The notes under the pieces were generated by a model. The model saw nothing but the letters and a program-made list of their open reading frames with translations. It ran no database searches and was not told where the DNA came from. This document shows positions 46,181 through 58,731 of a stretch of DNA of 64,000 nt, one piece after another. The stretch's first letter is position 1. Each line of letters opens with the position of its first letter. Origin of the DNA: Dryococelus australis (taxonomy: Eukaryota > Arthropoda > Insecta > Phasmatodea > Phasmatidae); assembly GCA_029891345.1 (NCBI GenBank), contig CM057009.1, positions 301,173,466 through 301,237,465 of the forward strand. Direction: 5' to 3'. The position numbers were made by a program, and so were the translations under genes.

Positions 46181-46345
46181 AGGGTTTACTATGTCTTAAA
46201 ATGTTTTACACTGTGTTTGTTATTATTTTAAAGTTGTTTGGTTATGAAATTCAAAATGCCCGCGGCAACGAGATTAAGAACACTTATATTCTGGCGTGAA
46301 TGCCATCATAAAGAGACACTGAAATAATATGAAAAATCCAGAGGA
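46181..46345 (+). pseudogene. Zinc-finger-like exon, unit II
   Basis: Follows TATTTGCAG. Homologous in position and bases to 43,573-43,760 (KFKMPAATRLRTL; other frame NSKCPRQRD, then IIKRH). Alternating-frame reading suggests a decayed C2H2-like finger. Weak. Confidence 0.25.
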
Positions 46346-47889
46346 AAACAAAGAAATGTAAAAAAAGTATTAAAATTTAATTCGTGCCATTTTATTTTCA
46401 ATAATAAAATAATTGACTCGGGGTGCATAGAACTTCCGCATAAGAGAACCACGTAGGTGGCCATGGTAGGTCCGTGCGACGCTTGCCTCTGGACAGTCTG
46501 TGGAGGAGAGCTGGGGAGGTAAGACACCGTCACGTACGCACTACAACTTCTGTTCACTGATATAGATTTCCATAGTCAATTTAGTTTACCAGTCAACGTT
46601 TGCTTGCGTACGTTTGCCAGACATTTCCTCAGCATCGTTCTTCCGCTTAACTAATTAATTTCGCCCATGCGGCATTTTTAAATTCATCGAGGAGAAGGAG
46701 GTGAAAGTAGTAGGAGAGGTCACGCGACCTGCACCACTTGAATCAGGCGCCATCTGCCTATGTTAGTAGTGTTTCATCGTAATTTCTGTATTATTGTTAA
46801 GTGCAATAATAAGGGCTTTGTTTTCTTGTATATATTTGAGGGTATTTTGCATGTTTGAGTATTTTACGACAACATCACTTATCACCACGTGGCTAACCTA
46901 TGCCAAGTGTATGTCTTCGCCATAATTGCATTTTGAGTGGTTATTTATGTAATATAATTTGTACAATATTTTATTTAGGGTTCTATGTTCAATTTTTGTC
47001 AGGGTTCAGTGTTATTTTCACGTAAATTAATGCTTTTGTGTTTGACCACGCGGTCACTTTCATGTTTGATTTCTATGCCATCAGGCAAGTTACACGAATG
47101 CCATCACTTAAATCATCAAGAGAATAATTTTCTCACTCAGAATAATATTTTGTCCGAATTTAATTTTCTGTTTTCACGAAGAAATATTGCAATTCCACCT
47201 GCACCACATGGTCCGTTGCGAATTTCATCCACCGCCATCACCGCCATCTAAACTTGTGTGTTTATTGGCAGTACTCATCTCGTGCCCCATCTTGTTTCAT
47301 GTATCTTTTGAGGGTTTATGTAATTTTGTTATTTGTATATGGTGCAATTACTCCTGTCCTAGCCGGCTCTGTGTATAGGCCGTCACAACACTACCCACGT
47401 GCTGGAGGGCGAGCCCTGACGAGTTTGTATTAGTGATGCCAAGTAGTCACGCGTGTTAATATGTTTCATCAAGTGTTTTCATTTGGAATTCACAGTGTCA
47501 TGTCTTCAGGTAAATACTATCAGTCCACCCTAGCATCTGTCGGCCCTCTTCCATTGTGAAGGTGAGATCATCCAATTAGGCATGCACTAGATTAATTGTG
47601 GGCTGGAGAGCACCAAAGGGGAATTGGCTAGTCATGACCAAGATAATCATAATTTCATAGGCACATTGTTGTGTATGCATAATAACAAGAAATGCAAGTC
47701 TACAGTGAACTTAACTCTTTTATTCTACAGTGACAGTGCCCTAGCCACATCTGTTTAATTAAGTGCATATTTTCAAAGTGATGTTTAGTAAAAGTTAAGT
47801 ATTATCTATGAGTTTGTAAGTACGCACGGGTGGGACGGACACACAGAACCCACAGCATCATTGAAAACCCTGAGTCTCAACAAGTGCGG

Positions 47890-47970
47890 TGATTGGGAAG
47901 CATTGCTGGCACACCACATTTCAGTAGTATTTGTGTCACCGTTCATCTCATGTCTCACTTGACGGCATCA
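47890..47970 (+). repeat. Short shared segment (4 of 4)
   Basis: TGATTGGGAAGCATTGCTGG, the most diverged copy, closes unit II. Confidence 0.45.
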
Positions 47971-48486
47971 AGGTTCTTTATGAATTGAACCCATCACATT
48001 TCATGGTTATATTATTAGGATGCTGAATTTTTAATGGATCTACACTACACTTTGTCAAATTGTGTATTAATTTATTACGGAACACCTCTTTGTGATTTAG
48101 TAATCAACAGTCACATCCTTGTTTATTTCCTTGAACAGAACCATGAAAAATAAAAATTTATTACCATGCAACATTAAATTTAAAACACTGATTTTAATTA
48201 TATTTCTACTAAAACAATTCATCCAAAAGTTTTATTTTAAACACTTTTGCATCTTTATTACAGCAAATAATCATGTAACTGTGTAGCGAGTGAAGGTTCA
48301 AGCAAATTGACCCACCTGAAGCATTAACATCATATATCATTCTATATGTTTACAAGCAGATGATGGTTATGTTGATAGTAGGTATACAATAACCATATTT
48401 TTGTGTATTAATTTTTGTGAATGGGGAAAAATAATTTTTTATTTGTTTGCAGACTGTAATAGCAGGCTTTTATTATGTCTTTTCAG

Positions 48487-48564
48487 TTCCTGTATTACCT
48501 CGTGAAAATGAAGTTGTAATATTATCTACAGATAGTGAAGGCAACGGTTCTGAGAATGAAGAAG
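48487..48564 (+). CDS. Candidate internal exon (B only)
   Basis: Preceded by TGTCTTTTCAG and followed by GTAAAT. The frame starting at the third base is open: PVLPRENEVVILSTDSEGNG then SENEE, ending with one spare G. That phase joins exactly to the candidate exon at 58,041, which begins with two spare bases. An acidic, Ser/Glu-rich piece such as this is typical of a linker. The intervening 9.5 kb would be an intron containing Tc1 and Tigger remnants. Function unknown. Confidence 0.4.
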
Positions 48565-48569
48565 GTAAA

Positions 48570-49407
48570 TAGTTTTCACCCTATTTTAAATACTATAAAA
48601 TATAGGTAAGAGTTGGTAAATTAATTCCAATTTTCAGTACATTAGTGATTAATCCTTTCCATCTTGGACTTTGCAATTTTCTTACTATGCCTTCTGTTTC
48701 AGAGGTAGAATGAAAACTTTTGATATGACAGAACACAGATAACAGTTTACCAAAAATTCTGAATTTGTTTCATTTTCACTGCCTTCATTACTTTCTAACA
48801 GACAACAGCTAGAATAGAAAAGTGATTATCTTATGTGAAGGACTATAGTGGTGTTAACAGGAAGAGGAAACCTTTAATATAGATTACTGTAAGTGTGCCA
48901 AACTATATATCATATGCCTTGTCAGCCCTCAAAATGTTAATTACATTCTATACTGCCGAGTTATGGAGAAAAACAATAAATCCAAGATGGTAGGGATCAA
49001 TCCCCATTTAAATATATTTTTAATAAATATACTAACATACAAATAAAGTGTATTTATATGCTTAAGTTACAGTAGTGTTCGTATCCACATATTCATACTT
49101 AGAATTTATAATACTGTTTTAAAAAAATAAAAATTAACTATATACAGGATAACAGCTTGACAGTAGAAGTATGTTTGTTTGCTATCACCTTATACTACCT
49201 GATATGATACCAGATTACATTAAAGCTTCTAAACAGAGTGATTTTAATCAAACATAACAGTTTTTGTTACCTGATAAAATAGTAATTTTAGAAGGGTACA
49301 AAAGGCAAGAGGAAAGCCTTAGAAAAGTCTCTGAAATTGTAACACTTTTAACATAAAATCATTTCCACTCTTATTTCATGCTTTTACCTATGTGTACCAA
49401 ATTAGCA
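48570..49407. other. Intergenic or intronic, no gene seen
   Basis: AT-rich. Alignment with copy A resumes at about 49,408 (A 5,466). Confidence 0.5.
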
Positions 49408-50189
49408 AGAGTTATCTGTTAGCAGGTAGAAAACAATTATTCATGGGAATTATTTAACATGCACAATTGAATCAGCCAATATGAAAAAAATCCCCTAATT
49501 CATTATAGACAATTGTTCAGGAGGACTGTTTTCCTCTCTGAGTTTAATATGGACAATTACTGAATGAAGTCATGTATGATTATATACTTTTGAAGAATGA
49601 TGTAAGGGAGCCTATCCTTAAATACAGTATCTCAAATTTTTGTTAATACACAGCATCCCGCCATTATAAAAGGTTTTTTTTTTTTTTTTTTTTTTTAAGA
49701 GTAAAATATATCAATCTACAAATTATTTATTTTCAAATGCATTCCGAGAAACAAAACAAATAAAATGCATTTATAACCCCAAACAAAGGTCACTTTGCTA
49801 TCCATACACTGATAAACATATATAGTCGATTGATAACCTTGAGTCTAGCAAAAATTGTTGAGAGATGTGTGGTACATAGTTTGTTATTCATGTTCTGCAT
49901 ACAACTGGCAGTAGCCTCAAGAAAATAGGTGAGGGTAAGGAACTTCCTTCCAAGCTGAAAGAGACTTTTTTAAATTTAGAACTAAGAGGTTTCTCCTTAA
50001 AAAAAAAAAAAACTAACTGTGAATAAGAGTTGTGCAACAGTTCAGTACGCTGTAAATATGTTTATATGTTACTGAAAAGTTATAAAAGTACCAAGAAAAC
50101 CTAAACAGAAATTTCTGAGTCTCCAGGAATAACAATTACTTTTGCAGCAAATAAAATCCAGTGCTCTTACAAATGATCCTAAACTATAG

Positions 50190-50590
50190 GCCAGATTGGA
50201 ATTTGCTAATGGTAATAAAAGGGTTCCGAAACAAGTTTGCAGGGTGTTGCATAGCCATGGCAATAATGGCATGGTAGCTAGCAGTAAGAAGAACATGCTT
50301 GCAAAGCGGCTCTTTACTAAAGAGCACCTAATAAAGAATCGGAAATTTTGGAACAAGCTGATCTGGTCAAATGAGACTAATGTCAACCTTTCTGGCTCAG
50401 GTTGTGTCCACAGAGCACTGATAATATCTTAAATGGCTAACTTTGTTATTAATTCACTTCCCGCAGCTATTCATAGGGAAGGTTCAATTATGGTTTGGTA
50501 GCGTATGTCTGCAAAAGGGTTGAGAATATCCAGTATGTTGATGGTACAGTGGACAAGTTTGTGTAAAATGGCATTCCTATTGACAAATTG
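50190..50590 (+). pseudogene. Tc1/mariner transposase fragment (copy B)
   Basis: More readable partner of 6,190-6,620: CRVLHSHGNNGMVASSKKNM, LAKRLFTKEHLIKNRKFW, IWSNETNVNLSGSGC in a frame of 79 codons, then MSAKG and YVDGTVDKF. The first catalytic Asp position is Asn (SNE for SDE). The frame ends there; the C-terminal part lies at 54,425. Confidence 0.75.
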
Positions 50591-50594
50591 TAAG

Positions 50595-51835
50595 CAAATA
50601 GCAGAAATAGTAGGAATGATATATAATAAAAGCCAGACATAACGTGACTGTTAGGGGACAACTCAGACCCGCATTATAGCTTTTCCACGCTATTCCGGGA
50701 GTGACAGAGCAGAGCAAAATAAAACCTTCCAGTGTTCTAAATAGGTGTGGGACTTAGCGTTAAACATGGCGCAAGTGTTGATATTTACAGCAGTGCCGTA
50801 ACTCGTCAAATGTTTAGACCCTTCTTTTTGGAATACTTACTTTTATCTTCATAACTGAACTTGACAGCACCCATGGGAGAGAAACAGAAGATGGGAAATG
50901 TGGCATGATGAAGGGGAGCACCAGCTTTCAAGCATTAAGTGCTCAAAAATACTCCCCTTTCCAGGCAAAGAATGTAATTATTCCACCACGGGCTGTGTGT
51001 ATTTGTTTGTTGGGGAGTTGAGGGGAGGTGAGAGTTACAACTTCTCCCCCTGGATTAAGGTAAGAAGGATAAAGGAAACTGATGGCCAAATGAAACTAAG
51101 TTAAGTTCTAATACACGCTTGCACTGCAGGGCAGGTAGGATCTTTCACTGTGTCACATGTTGTGCAAAATGTCATTTTCCCATGTTACTTTCATTTTACA
51201 AAAAAAAAAGAACTTATAACAAAATGAATTTATTAATTTTATCACGCATAGGAAAGTTGCTTTTCTGCATTACAAGTAACAATCTTTGTCGCATCATCAG
51301 AAGATGTAGCGGCCTGTCGTGGGTACTCCCTGTTATTTAAATAATTCCTTTTGCTATTATGTATTGTTGTTTTACATTTTGTAGACATTGAGGTGATTAG
51401 AAAGGGCAACAGGTTCTGGACAGATAATAAAAATGCAGTACCTTATCTAAGATATTAAGGTGGCCACCTGCTTTTCCCGCTAAATGGTGTGCTGAGCTTC
51501 AGCAGGAAACATTTAATTTGAAAACTATTACATATACGAACGTGATGTCTGTTTAGGAATAGCATTTAAGAACCATTACATGTGTGTATACCGATTTTAG
51601 GTTCTTTTTTTACTTCTAAAGCCAATTTTCTCACCAGTGAAAATAGCTAAAAAATGTATTTCTGCAGTTATTTTTATGCATTAACATCTTGGTTCTGAAT
51701 CTTTAAAAGGGTACAGGGATGCACAACACACCTCTACCTGTAGTATTACGACATAGAATGATAGGGTCAACACAGAAAACCTCAAGAGGTAAATTATCAA
51801 CATAAAGAATGCACTGCAGTCGCAAAGTCCAATAT
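50595..51835. other. Intergenic, no supportable gene
   Basis: Partner of 6,621-7,865. It separates the Tc1 N-terminal fragment from the SINE-like and Tigger remnants. Confidence 0.5.
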
Positions 51836-51839
51836 GGCT

Positions 51840-52020
51840 TGCGCCTAGAGGCTAGGATGACACCTGACGCACATGCCTGAATCGCCCTTAGCCTTTCCAC
51901 GATTCTTGGCCTTGGACACACAAAATACCTCCACCCAGGCAGCCATCTTAATCTAGTCCCACACACTGCAAGCCAGTGTGCTACCGAATATGCCACAGAG
52001 GTCCGCATGCCTTTTACGAC
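51840..52020 (-). repeat. Possible tRNA-derived SINE (copy B)
   Basis: Minus strand starts with a tRNA-like stretch including GGTAGCACACTGGCTTGCAG, an A-box-like motif, then a body shared with copy A. A 101-codon open frame covers it (51,703-52,008), but in copy A the frame is broken, so coding is unlikely. Confidence 0.4.
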
Positions 52021-52599
52021 AGTATTCCAGCAGCTTTTAACTTATTTTATTTAAATGTTTTGGCATCAAATAATTGTGCTAGTTGCTTAAAGTGTAAAAC
52101 AATACAATGCACAAATGTTTAATGTTAACTTGTACATGCCAGTAAATGTGTGACAGCAGGACACTTGCAAGTCTGATTTTTGGGTAGGAATGCTGTTGGG
52201 CCTTCCCCTATATTGATCCAACACCATGATCAGATGGAAAGGAAGCTGGCCTGCTACAATAACAATTTTTTTGGCCTGTTTACAAATTGAACAGCTTAAT
52301 AGGTATAATATGTTCACATAAAAAAAGCACCACTAGGAATTCTTAGCTCAAAAATTAAAAGCCATGCAATAGCTGCTATACACCTTGTCATTTTTAAACA
52401 TAACCAAAATCACTGGAGAATCATTATGATCTCTACAAAAATTTACTTGCCTTATATTATTTCTTCAGCAAAGGAAACAACATACTATTTATACAAAAGT
52501 TTTCATTCAATTTAAACTGTATAAACCTTAATATATCAGAATGAAGTTATATAGCAAACATCAAAATCTATTCTTCTTTTGTTTAAAAAAAAAGTCTGA

Positions 52600-54130
52600 T
52601 TTATGTTTGGTGAATTAATGGAGTTTTTTTTGTTCAGCATAATGTTTAATGTTCACCAGGTGAATAAAGTTGACATGATTGGGTTCAGTTTGTCTTTCCA
52701 ACCATGACATGACTTCATTAATATTGTGGATTTCTTGGTTCAATGCTTGGAGATTCCATTTGTTCTCCTTCACTATCACATTCATTGTCGTCATCATCAT
52801 TACTATTTTTCTGTATGGCAGTGATAATGTCTTGCTCATAAACAGTCTAGGAAACAGGCTCACTACTGTCACAGTCAGCCCAGCTCACCAGGTCTTCCAA
52901 AGTCACGCAGATGTATAGAATACGACGTGCGGATTGTACATCGCTGTCAATAAATCCCAGAAAGGTTTCATCACCATCAGAGTTCTTCCTCTCACTAACA
53001 GCAGAAGAACAACTTTTCTAGCAATGCTGAATGGTTGTGTGGCTCACACTTTCCCACGGAAGTCCTATGGAATACATCACTCCCTTGAGTTTGACTGATT
53101 TTATGTAAACCTCCATTTCATAATTAGAGTTTACTAATGTGCTTAGCAGTTCTTAGCAATAGTGTGCTTTGAATGCTCTTATAATACCCTGGTCTAATGG
53201 CTGGATCAGTGCTGTCGTATTTCTTGCCAAAAATTTAACTATTGTTTTCCATCCCTCGACTGCAGTAAATCAGCTGATGGAAGTCCTAGGTATGTTCAAA
53301 TATCAATAAAGCTTTTTCTTTTCTCTTAAGTGACAGAAGGTGGCTTCTCACTAATGGAACAAAACATATATTGAACTACTTGGAAAATATTTCACCAGTC
53401 ATCCAGGCATTTTTTGTGTGCATGTACGTAACAGGCAACGACTTCATGTTTACATGCTTGAAGCACCTTAGACTTTGAATTTTTCCAACACCGCAGGGTT
53501 TAAGTTTGTGATGGCCTTATTTGTTGGTTGCAAAAACAAATGTAACTCTATTCTTGTTCTGTTTAAATACAAACTTTTTTTTTGGAATTTTGGTAGTCTA
53601 GTGATTTTGTAGGAAGCAGCCAAAAATATAAAGCAGTTTTGTCACAGTTATACACCTGATCATAAGGCAATCTTTTTATCACCCATTACTTTTTGCAGTT
53701 CTGCAGGAAAGTGTGTTGCAGACAAATTGTCACAGGATCGTGCTTGACCTTCGATGCTTGCCTGACTTATTCTGTGGAGATCCTTCCATAAAAAAAAACA
53801 ACCTATTTGAAGCTATGAAGACAATGTTGTCAAGCAATTCATTGTGGAATTTCACATCTTGAGCCTTCATAATAGGTCCAGATAATGGTACACCTTCACT
53901 TTGTTTTATCAAAACCCTCCTGTAAAGACACTCATCCAGTTCAATGTCTTCTCCTAGAATGGCTTTTTATTGCAGCCCTACATCAGTTTCCACAACATCC
54001 ACAAAACATCATAGTGTTTATGTTCCTCTTAAAACCACTCTCTGATCGTTCCTTTAGGGATACCGCACTCTAGTGATAAACTTGCATTAGTCTCTCTTTT
54101 TTCACATGGTTAATTATTTTTTAATTTATC
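52600..54130 (-). pseudogene. pogo/Tigger-type DDE transposase (copy B)
   Basis: Partner of 8,630-10,170 with the same block order and shared stops. It includes VPLSGPIMKAQDVKFHNELL and DNIVF at 53,730-53,912, and HNINEVMSWLERQTEPNHV near the C-terminus. Independent small differences occur, but no restored function. Confidence 0.85.
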
Positions 54131-54424
54131 ACCTACAGAATATTTATTTTCTGCAACATCACACCACGCAAACAAAACTGAATATGGAAAACAAACATTA
54201 TTGGCTGCAATAAATCACAGTGCACAACTGCTAATTTCTGCGCAAGTTGTGACACCACTACTCTCATTTCTATCAAGTGCCACCCAAAGGCGGAAGAGAG
54301 AACGACCACGCCCTCCACCCTTCCATAACTTCCCCAACTCATGACCACCAGCCTGAATGACCACACGCCTACTTGACCACATGCATTCCGCTTATTAATT
54401 AATTTAATCATTCCGCGGGACATT

Positions 54425-54641
54425 AATTGCTCTGCTGTATACCTGAATCCGAGGAATAATGTGCCTTGGCATTTTAGCCATCTACTGAATATTTCAACAT
54501 GACAACGACCCAAAGCATGCAGCCAGTCTTGATAAAGAATGGTTAAATTGGAATATTCCACAACAATTGAAAACACATTTTCTCTCTCTTAACAACAATT
54601 CCATTGACCATGTATGGGCATTTCTGAAGTCTTGAGTACAC
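54425..54641 (+). pseudogene. Tc1/mariner transposase C-terminal part (B only)
   Basis: The plus frame ending in TGA at 54,639 reads QHDNDPKHAASLDKEWLNWN, then SIDHVWAFLKS. DNDPKH is the second-Asp block of Tc1 transposases and IDHVW corresponds to the IE.(L/V)W block, with the catalytic Glu changed to Asp. It could complete the fragment at 50,190, 3.8 kb upstream on the same strand, with the Tigger remnant lying between them. Confidence 0.75.
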
Positions 54642-55079
54642 AACAGAAATATTCATTTAATCTAGCAGCTGAAAAGATAAGTGCCTGAATAATGGTAAAA
54701 TATCAGTCATGATACGTGTGAGAGACTAGCCAACATAATGCAGATCGTATGCAAAACATTCATCAAAGCCAAAGATTACTCCAAATGATAATATTACTTC
54801 TGTTTTGTGGATTTCATTAATTCATTGTGTCAAATGTATGAATAACAATGTGACATACTAATGTGCAACTTTCTTCGTTTCCTTTTTTGTTTTGGGTTTT
54901 GTTAATGCAGAGACCATTAATTTTTTTATAATAACTAAATTACATCATCCATAATTTATTTTGTTAAATTAAAAACACACAAAAATTATTAGAACGACAA
55001 AAAACAAAGATATTTTCATAAAATCTAAGTGTATGAATACAAAAGTGACAAACTGTTTAGTAATACACTTTGAGAATTG

Positions 55080-55370
55080 GTACAGGTGTGGAGATTAGAG
55101 ATATTTGTGTTTATCTTAACATTGAGGGCTTGAGAACTGATGTGAGTGATGTGAGGTGAGTATGGAGCAGTACTGGAATGCAAGGGCAGGGGAATAGAAT
55201 ATCACAGAGAAAATCTGCCAACCAGCTGCTTTGTCCAACATGATTCCCACATGCAGAAATCTGGGAGCGACCCCACCAGAAATTGAACCCGGTTCATCTA
55301 GGTGGGAGGTGAGTAGCCTGATGACTACTCCTCCCCATCACCTGCCCGTGTGATACAGGAGGTAAAGTAA
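55080..55370 (-). repeat. tRNA-derived SINE (B only)
   Basis: Read on the minus strand, a tRNA-like head has an A-box-like TAGTCATCAGGCTACTCACC and a B-box GGGTTCAATTTC (55,279-55,292 on the plus strand), followed by a conserved-looking body with GTGGGAATCATGTTGGAC. Absent from copy A. Confidence 0.6.
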
Positions 55371-55390
55371 ATGCCTAATCAGGAGTTGAG

Positions 55391-56200
55391 TTGTATTCCC
55401 AAACCTGTACAAAAGTTGTAAAAATCGAATGATAGGCCTTAGTGAAATTATTTAGCATAACCGTTTCTTCAAATTTATGACAATCTATATAAAGCCTTTC
55501 AGTCCTTACTTGTGAATTTTCAGTGTTGTTTAAATTTGTTCTCCCATTATTGTGTTGTTTCATTCTGAAGTGATGATTTACTTCCTCACATATGAAACAA
55601 ACTTCTACTCACAGTTTTCCAATGCGATTACTATAATGTGTATTAAATAAATTCCTGTAGTACTCGTATTTAACTATTAAATGAATGCTCTCTGATCTCA
55701 TTCTTCCTCCAAGGCATAAATATGTTTCTGAAAAGTATTTATGTAAAAATAGTTTCTAAATTACCATTAAATTTAACTCTTCACTTAAGTAGCACACTTT
55801 CCATCCTGAAGGTCCATAGAATATTTACTGTGTTGTTCGCTGGGCGAGTCACTTTGTGCATTATTTTGGATACATGTGTAACAGTTGCACTTCAAATTTT
55901 GAAGACACTAACAAATGCTTCATGATAGACAATAAAAATGTCAACACTTAGTGTACCCTGATAACATTTGGTAGCTTAATTGATGAATGGCATCATATCC
56001 TGTTACAACAAAACTGAAGACGTTTGTGTTGCACATAAAAAACATTGTAACAATTTGAAATAGCAATGATTAATGTACCTTATAAATGTATGATGTAAGG
56101 TATATAGAAATTGGTTTTTCATCAATATACCTATGCTTCGTTGGATGGCTGCTTTGAATTTTTCTCGGAATAAACATTTTGTTCAAGTAACAGTCCTAAG
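55391..56200. other. Intergenic, alignment to copy A resumes
   Basis: Partner of 17,106-18,050; no supportable gene. Confidence 0.5.
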
Positions 56201-56209
56201 ACTTATCAG

Positions 56210-57180
56210 TTAGCTTCCAAAATTCACTCAGACATATCATTTGGCTAACAACCACATCTGCAAAAACATTCACAAATAAACTTATTGCACTGATGGCACA
56301 TGCCTCCTCATGACACTCCTCCAGAGACAGCCTGGGATTCCTGTCTTGAAGATACCATACTCCAAAGATCTAAAGAGCACACGTCAAAGAGTACTCAAAG
56401 GACAGTTTACGCTCTCTTTGTGGAACATAACATTGTCTGGCATGTTATTCATGAGTAGCTGCTGCATCCATACCACCTCCAGAAGGTCCATAGCATGATG
56501 TTCAGCCATATCTCCTGCAGGAGATTACCTGGTTACTGGGTGTGGCTTTGAAGTTTTGCATGGTGAGTGTGTCGCAGTAATTGATCATGAAATGTAGTTC
56601 CTTAATGTCCTGTCTGTGTGTATTTGTATACTTGTGTGCATTTCCATATAAATATCTTATACCCCACAGATATTCACAAATCTATGTTTTCTTATATAGG
56701 ATGTGACTCAATTCCTATTACACACGTCAAGGGCTTGTAACGGAGACAGAGTATAAAACATTTAGCATAGGAAACCATGTCTGGAAGTACCTCTTCCCCA
56801 CAACAAGACAAAACCCACCACCCATGGACATGTCCCAACTCTGCAGCATCGATGTGCAGAGCAGAGTATGTCATTCAATGATGATAACCTGGTATCATGT
56901 GTCTGCAAACCGTCCAATATGCTATTCACTGCTTTCACCAAACCGTTTGTCTTGTAGCAGTGCCTTGCTGTTGAACATGGTTGACCAAATGTTTCAAGAG
57001 TACGCTAAAATGATGTAAGTGTACAAGAAAGTGATACGTAATGGGAGGGCTTCACATTAGCTGTATCAGGCACGTTTTTCACACCAGCAGACACATTTTG
57101 CACTACATCTTTGTCAGCATTTATCGCTGGCTCTCAGAAACAGGTAAATTCACTGCCAGTAGGGCTAATAGTGGTGCAGC
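56210..57180 (-). pseudogene. Unrecognised coding-like block (copy B)
   Basis: Partner of 18,060-19,020, with about 98% identity. It has a one-base deletion relative to A in the PRLPLEEC segment and shared stops. No family recognised. Confidence 0.35.
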
Positions 57181-58040
57181 ATACCCACTCCTGAACTGAC
57201 CATACTCCAAATTAAATATTCAGTCTATGTGTCAGTATTAAAGTTTTGGTAATTCAATATTTAATATATTTTTCTTTGTCTCATTTTGAGCTTTGTGTGA
57301 AACAATTTTATTATGATCCATATTTTGAAACCTTGTGTAAAGAGCTTTGGTCATGATTCATATTTTGAAGCTTTTGTATAATCATTTTGGAACTTATGTA
57401 CAATAATCTAGTTAAATGATCTACATTTTGGAGCCCTTATTTAATGATCTCTGATTACGATATATGTCTCAAGAAATTATTTACATTTGATGGTGCAGCT
57501 TTTTGTAATTTTCTATGATGAATTATACTAGTGAAATCAGAGTATTGTGTTCAAATCATTTGTACTTGGCACACTATTCAGTCACATTTTTTTATTCTTC
57601 TTAATTAAACCCCAATAAAGTTAGCATACATGAGTAGTGTATTTGGTAGAGTTTGGACACAGGGATGCTAGTGTGCTAAGTGTGGAGACTTGTTGCTACG
57701 TGTTCATGCTCTCCTTCAAGTTGAACATTGGTCATGTTGACTGTGAGAGTGATCATGTTTGATGATCTTAAATAGTTCATGACCATGAACACAGTACCTA
57801 TGATCCCAAAAATTTGAGAAAACTGCTAAAAAAAATATTAGAATAGGGCAAAAACATTCTGAAAAAAATTATTTTTGAATTTCTTATCCATGAAATCTGG
57901 TCAACCTATTAGTAATGATTGTTATATGTGCATAAGGAATGCAAAACACAAAATCTTTAAAATTTTGACAGAGTAATACTTTTAGTAATAATATTTACAA
58001 TTATATTTATGTGTCTAAATATATATTTTTTTAATTACAG

Positions 58041-58136
58041 GCACAAGACCCATTATTGTGGAGTCATTAGCAGATACTCTTAAAGGCAAAGAAAAAGTTC
58101 AAAAGGGTATGGGACCAGTTGCAGAACCAAATGGGG
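58041..58136 (+). CDS. Candidate exon, copy B (fast-diverging)
   Basis: Preceded by TTTTTAATTACAG and followed by GTAAGT. Open in the frame starting at the third base (TRPIIVESLADTLKGKEKVQ, then KGMGPVAEPNG). It begins with two spare bases and ends with one, matching the phases of 48,487-48,564 and 58,425-58,615. Fifteen of 16 changed codons relative to copy A alter the amino acid. The alternative frame that is open in A contains a stop here. Confidence 0.45.
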
Positions 58137-58424
58137 GTAAGTTCTACATATAAGTTGATTCAGAAATATAATTGGGTTATGAAAAAATAATTTTGGTCCT
58201 TTTGAAAATGAATTATGTTATCAAGAATTTCACATGAATGCATGCTTTAAGTCTGTGAATATTATTTTGCCCAGAATGTTTAAACGTTTGATGACACTAT
58301 CCCATTTTATACAACTCGTCTTTAACATACAATTAATTTCACATTTAAAGCAAGACTCTATTTACTCATACTTACACTTTCAAAATATTACTTATGCTGT
58401 TCTTTACAAATTGTGACCTCATAG

Positions 58425-58615
58425 TAACTACTGTTGCACCAAACTCGTGGGTTCCTACTGAGTTAACATTCAATAATTTGGTAGATGAAGACCGGAATTT
58501 CTTCAGAGCACAAATGGCAGTTCCAGGTCAAAAGAACAGGAGTGGCAAGTACTTCTTCGCCAACCCCTCACTCTTTCAAATCCACACCTTGGCAAAAATA
58601 ATTTTTGGAGAATAA
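58425..58615 (+). CDS. Candidate terminal exon, copy B
   Basis: Starts after CATAG, in the phase left by the previous exon, and is open to TAA. Encodes PNSWVPTELTFNNLVDEDRN, then FFRAQMAVPGQKNRSGKYFF, then ANPSLFQIHTLAKIIFGE. No signal peptide, membrane segment or known domain seen. AATAAA is 117 bases after the stop. Most differences from copy A change the residue. Confidence 0.45.
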
Positions 58616-58731
58616 CCAAGGTTACAGTAAATTATAAGTAATATACTTGTACCATAAAGAATTGCTCAGAAAGATAAAAATTTTCTATTGGTATCCTGCA
58701 AACCTTGTAAGTACAGGTGGGTTATTGTTCC

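Larger units (their letters stand above)
45250..47970 (+). repeat. 2.75-kb tandem repeat, unit II
   Basis: Partner of 42,500-45,250. It ends with the fourth occurrence of the 85-bp segment at about 47,890. Confidence 0.65.

Noticed and set aside
51703..52008. 101-codon minus-strand frame
   Set aside because: Overlies a SINE-like repeat, and the frame is broken in copy A.
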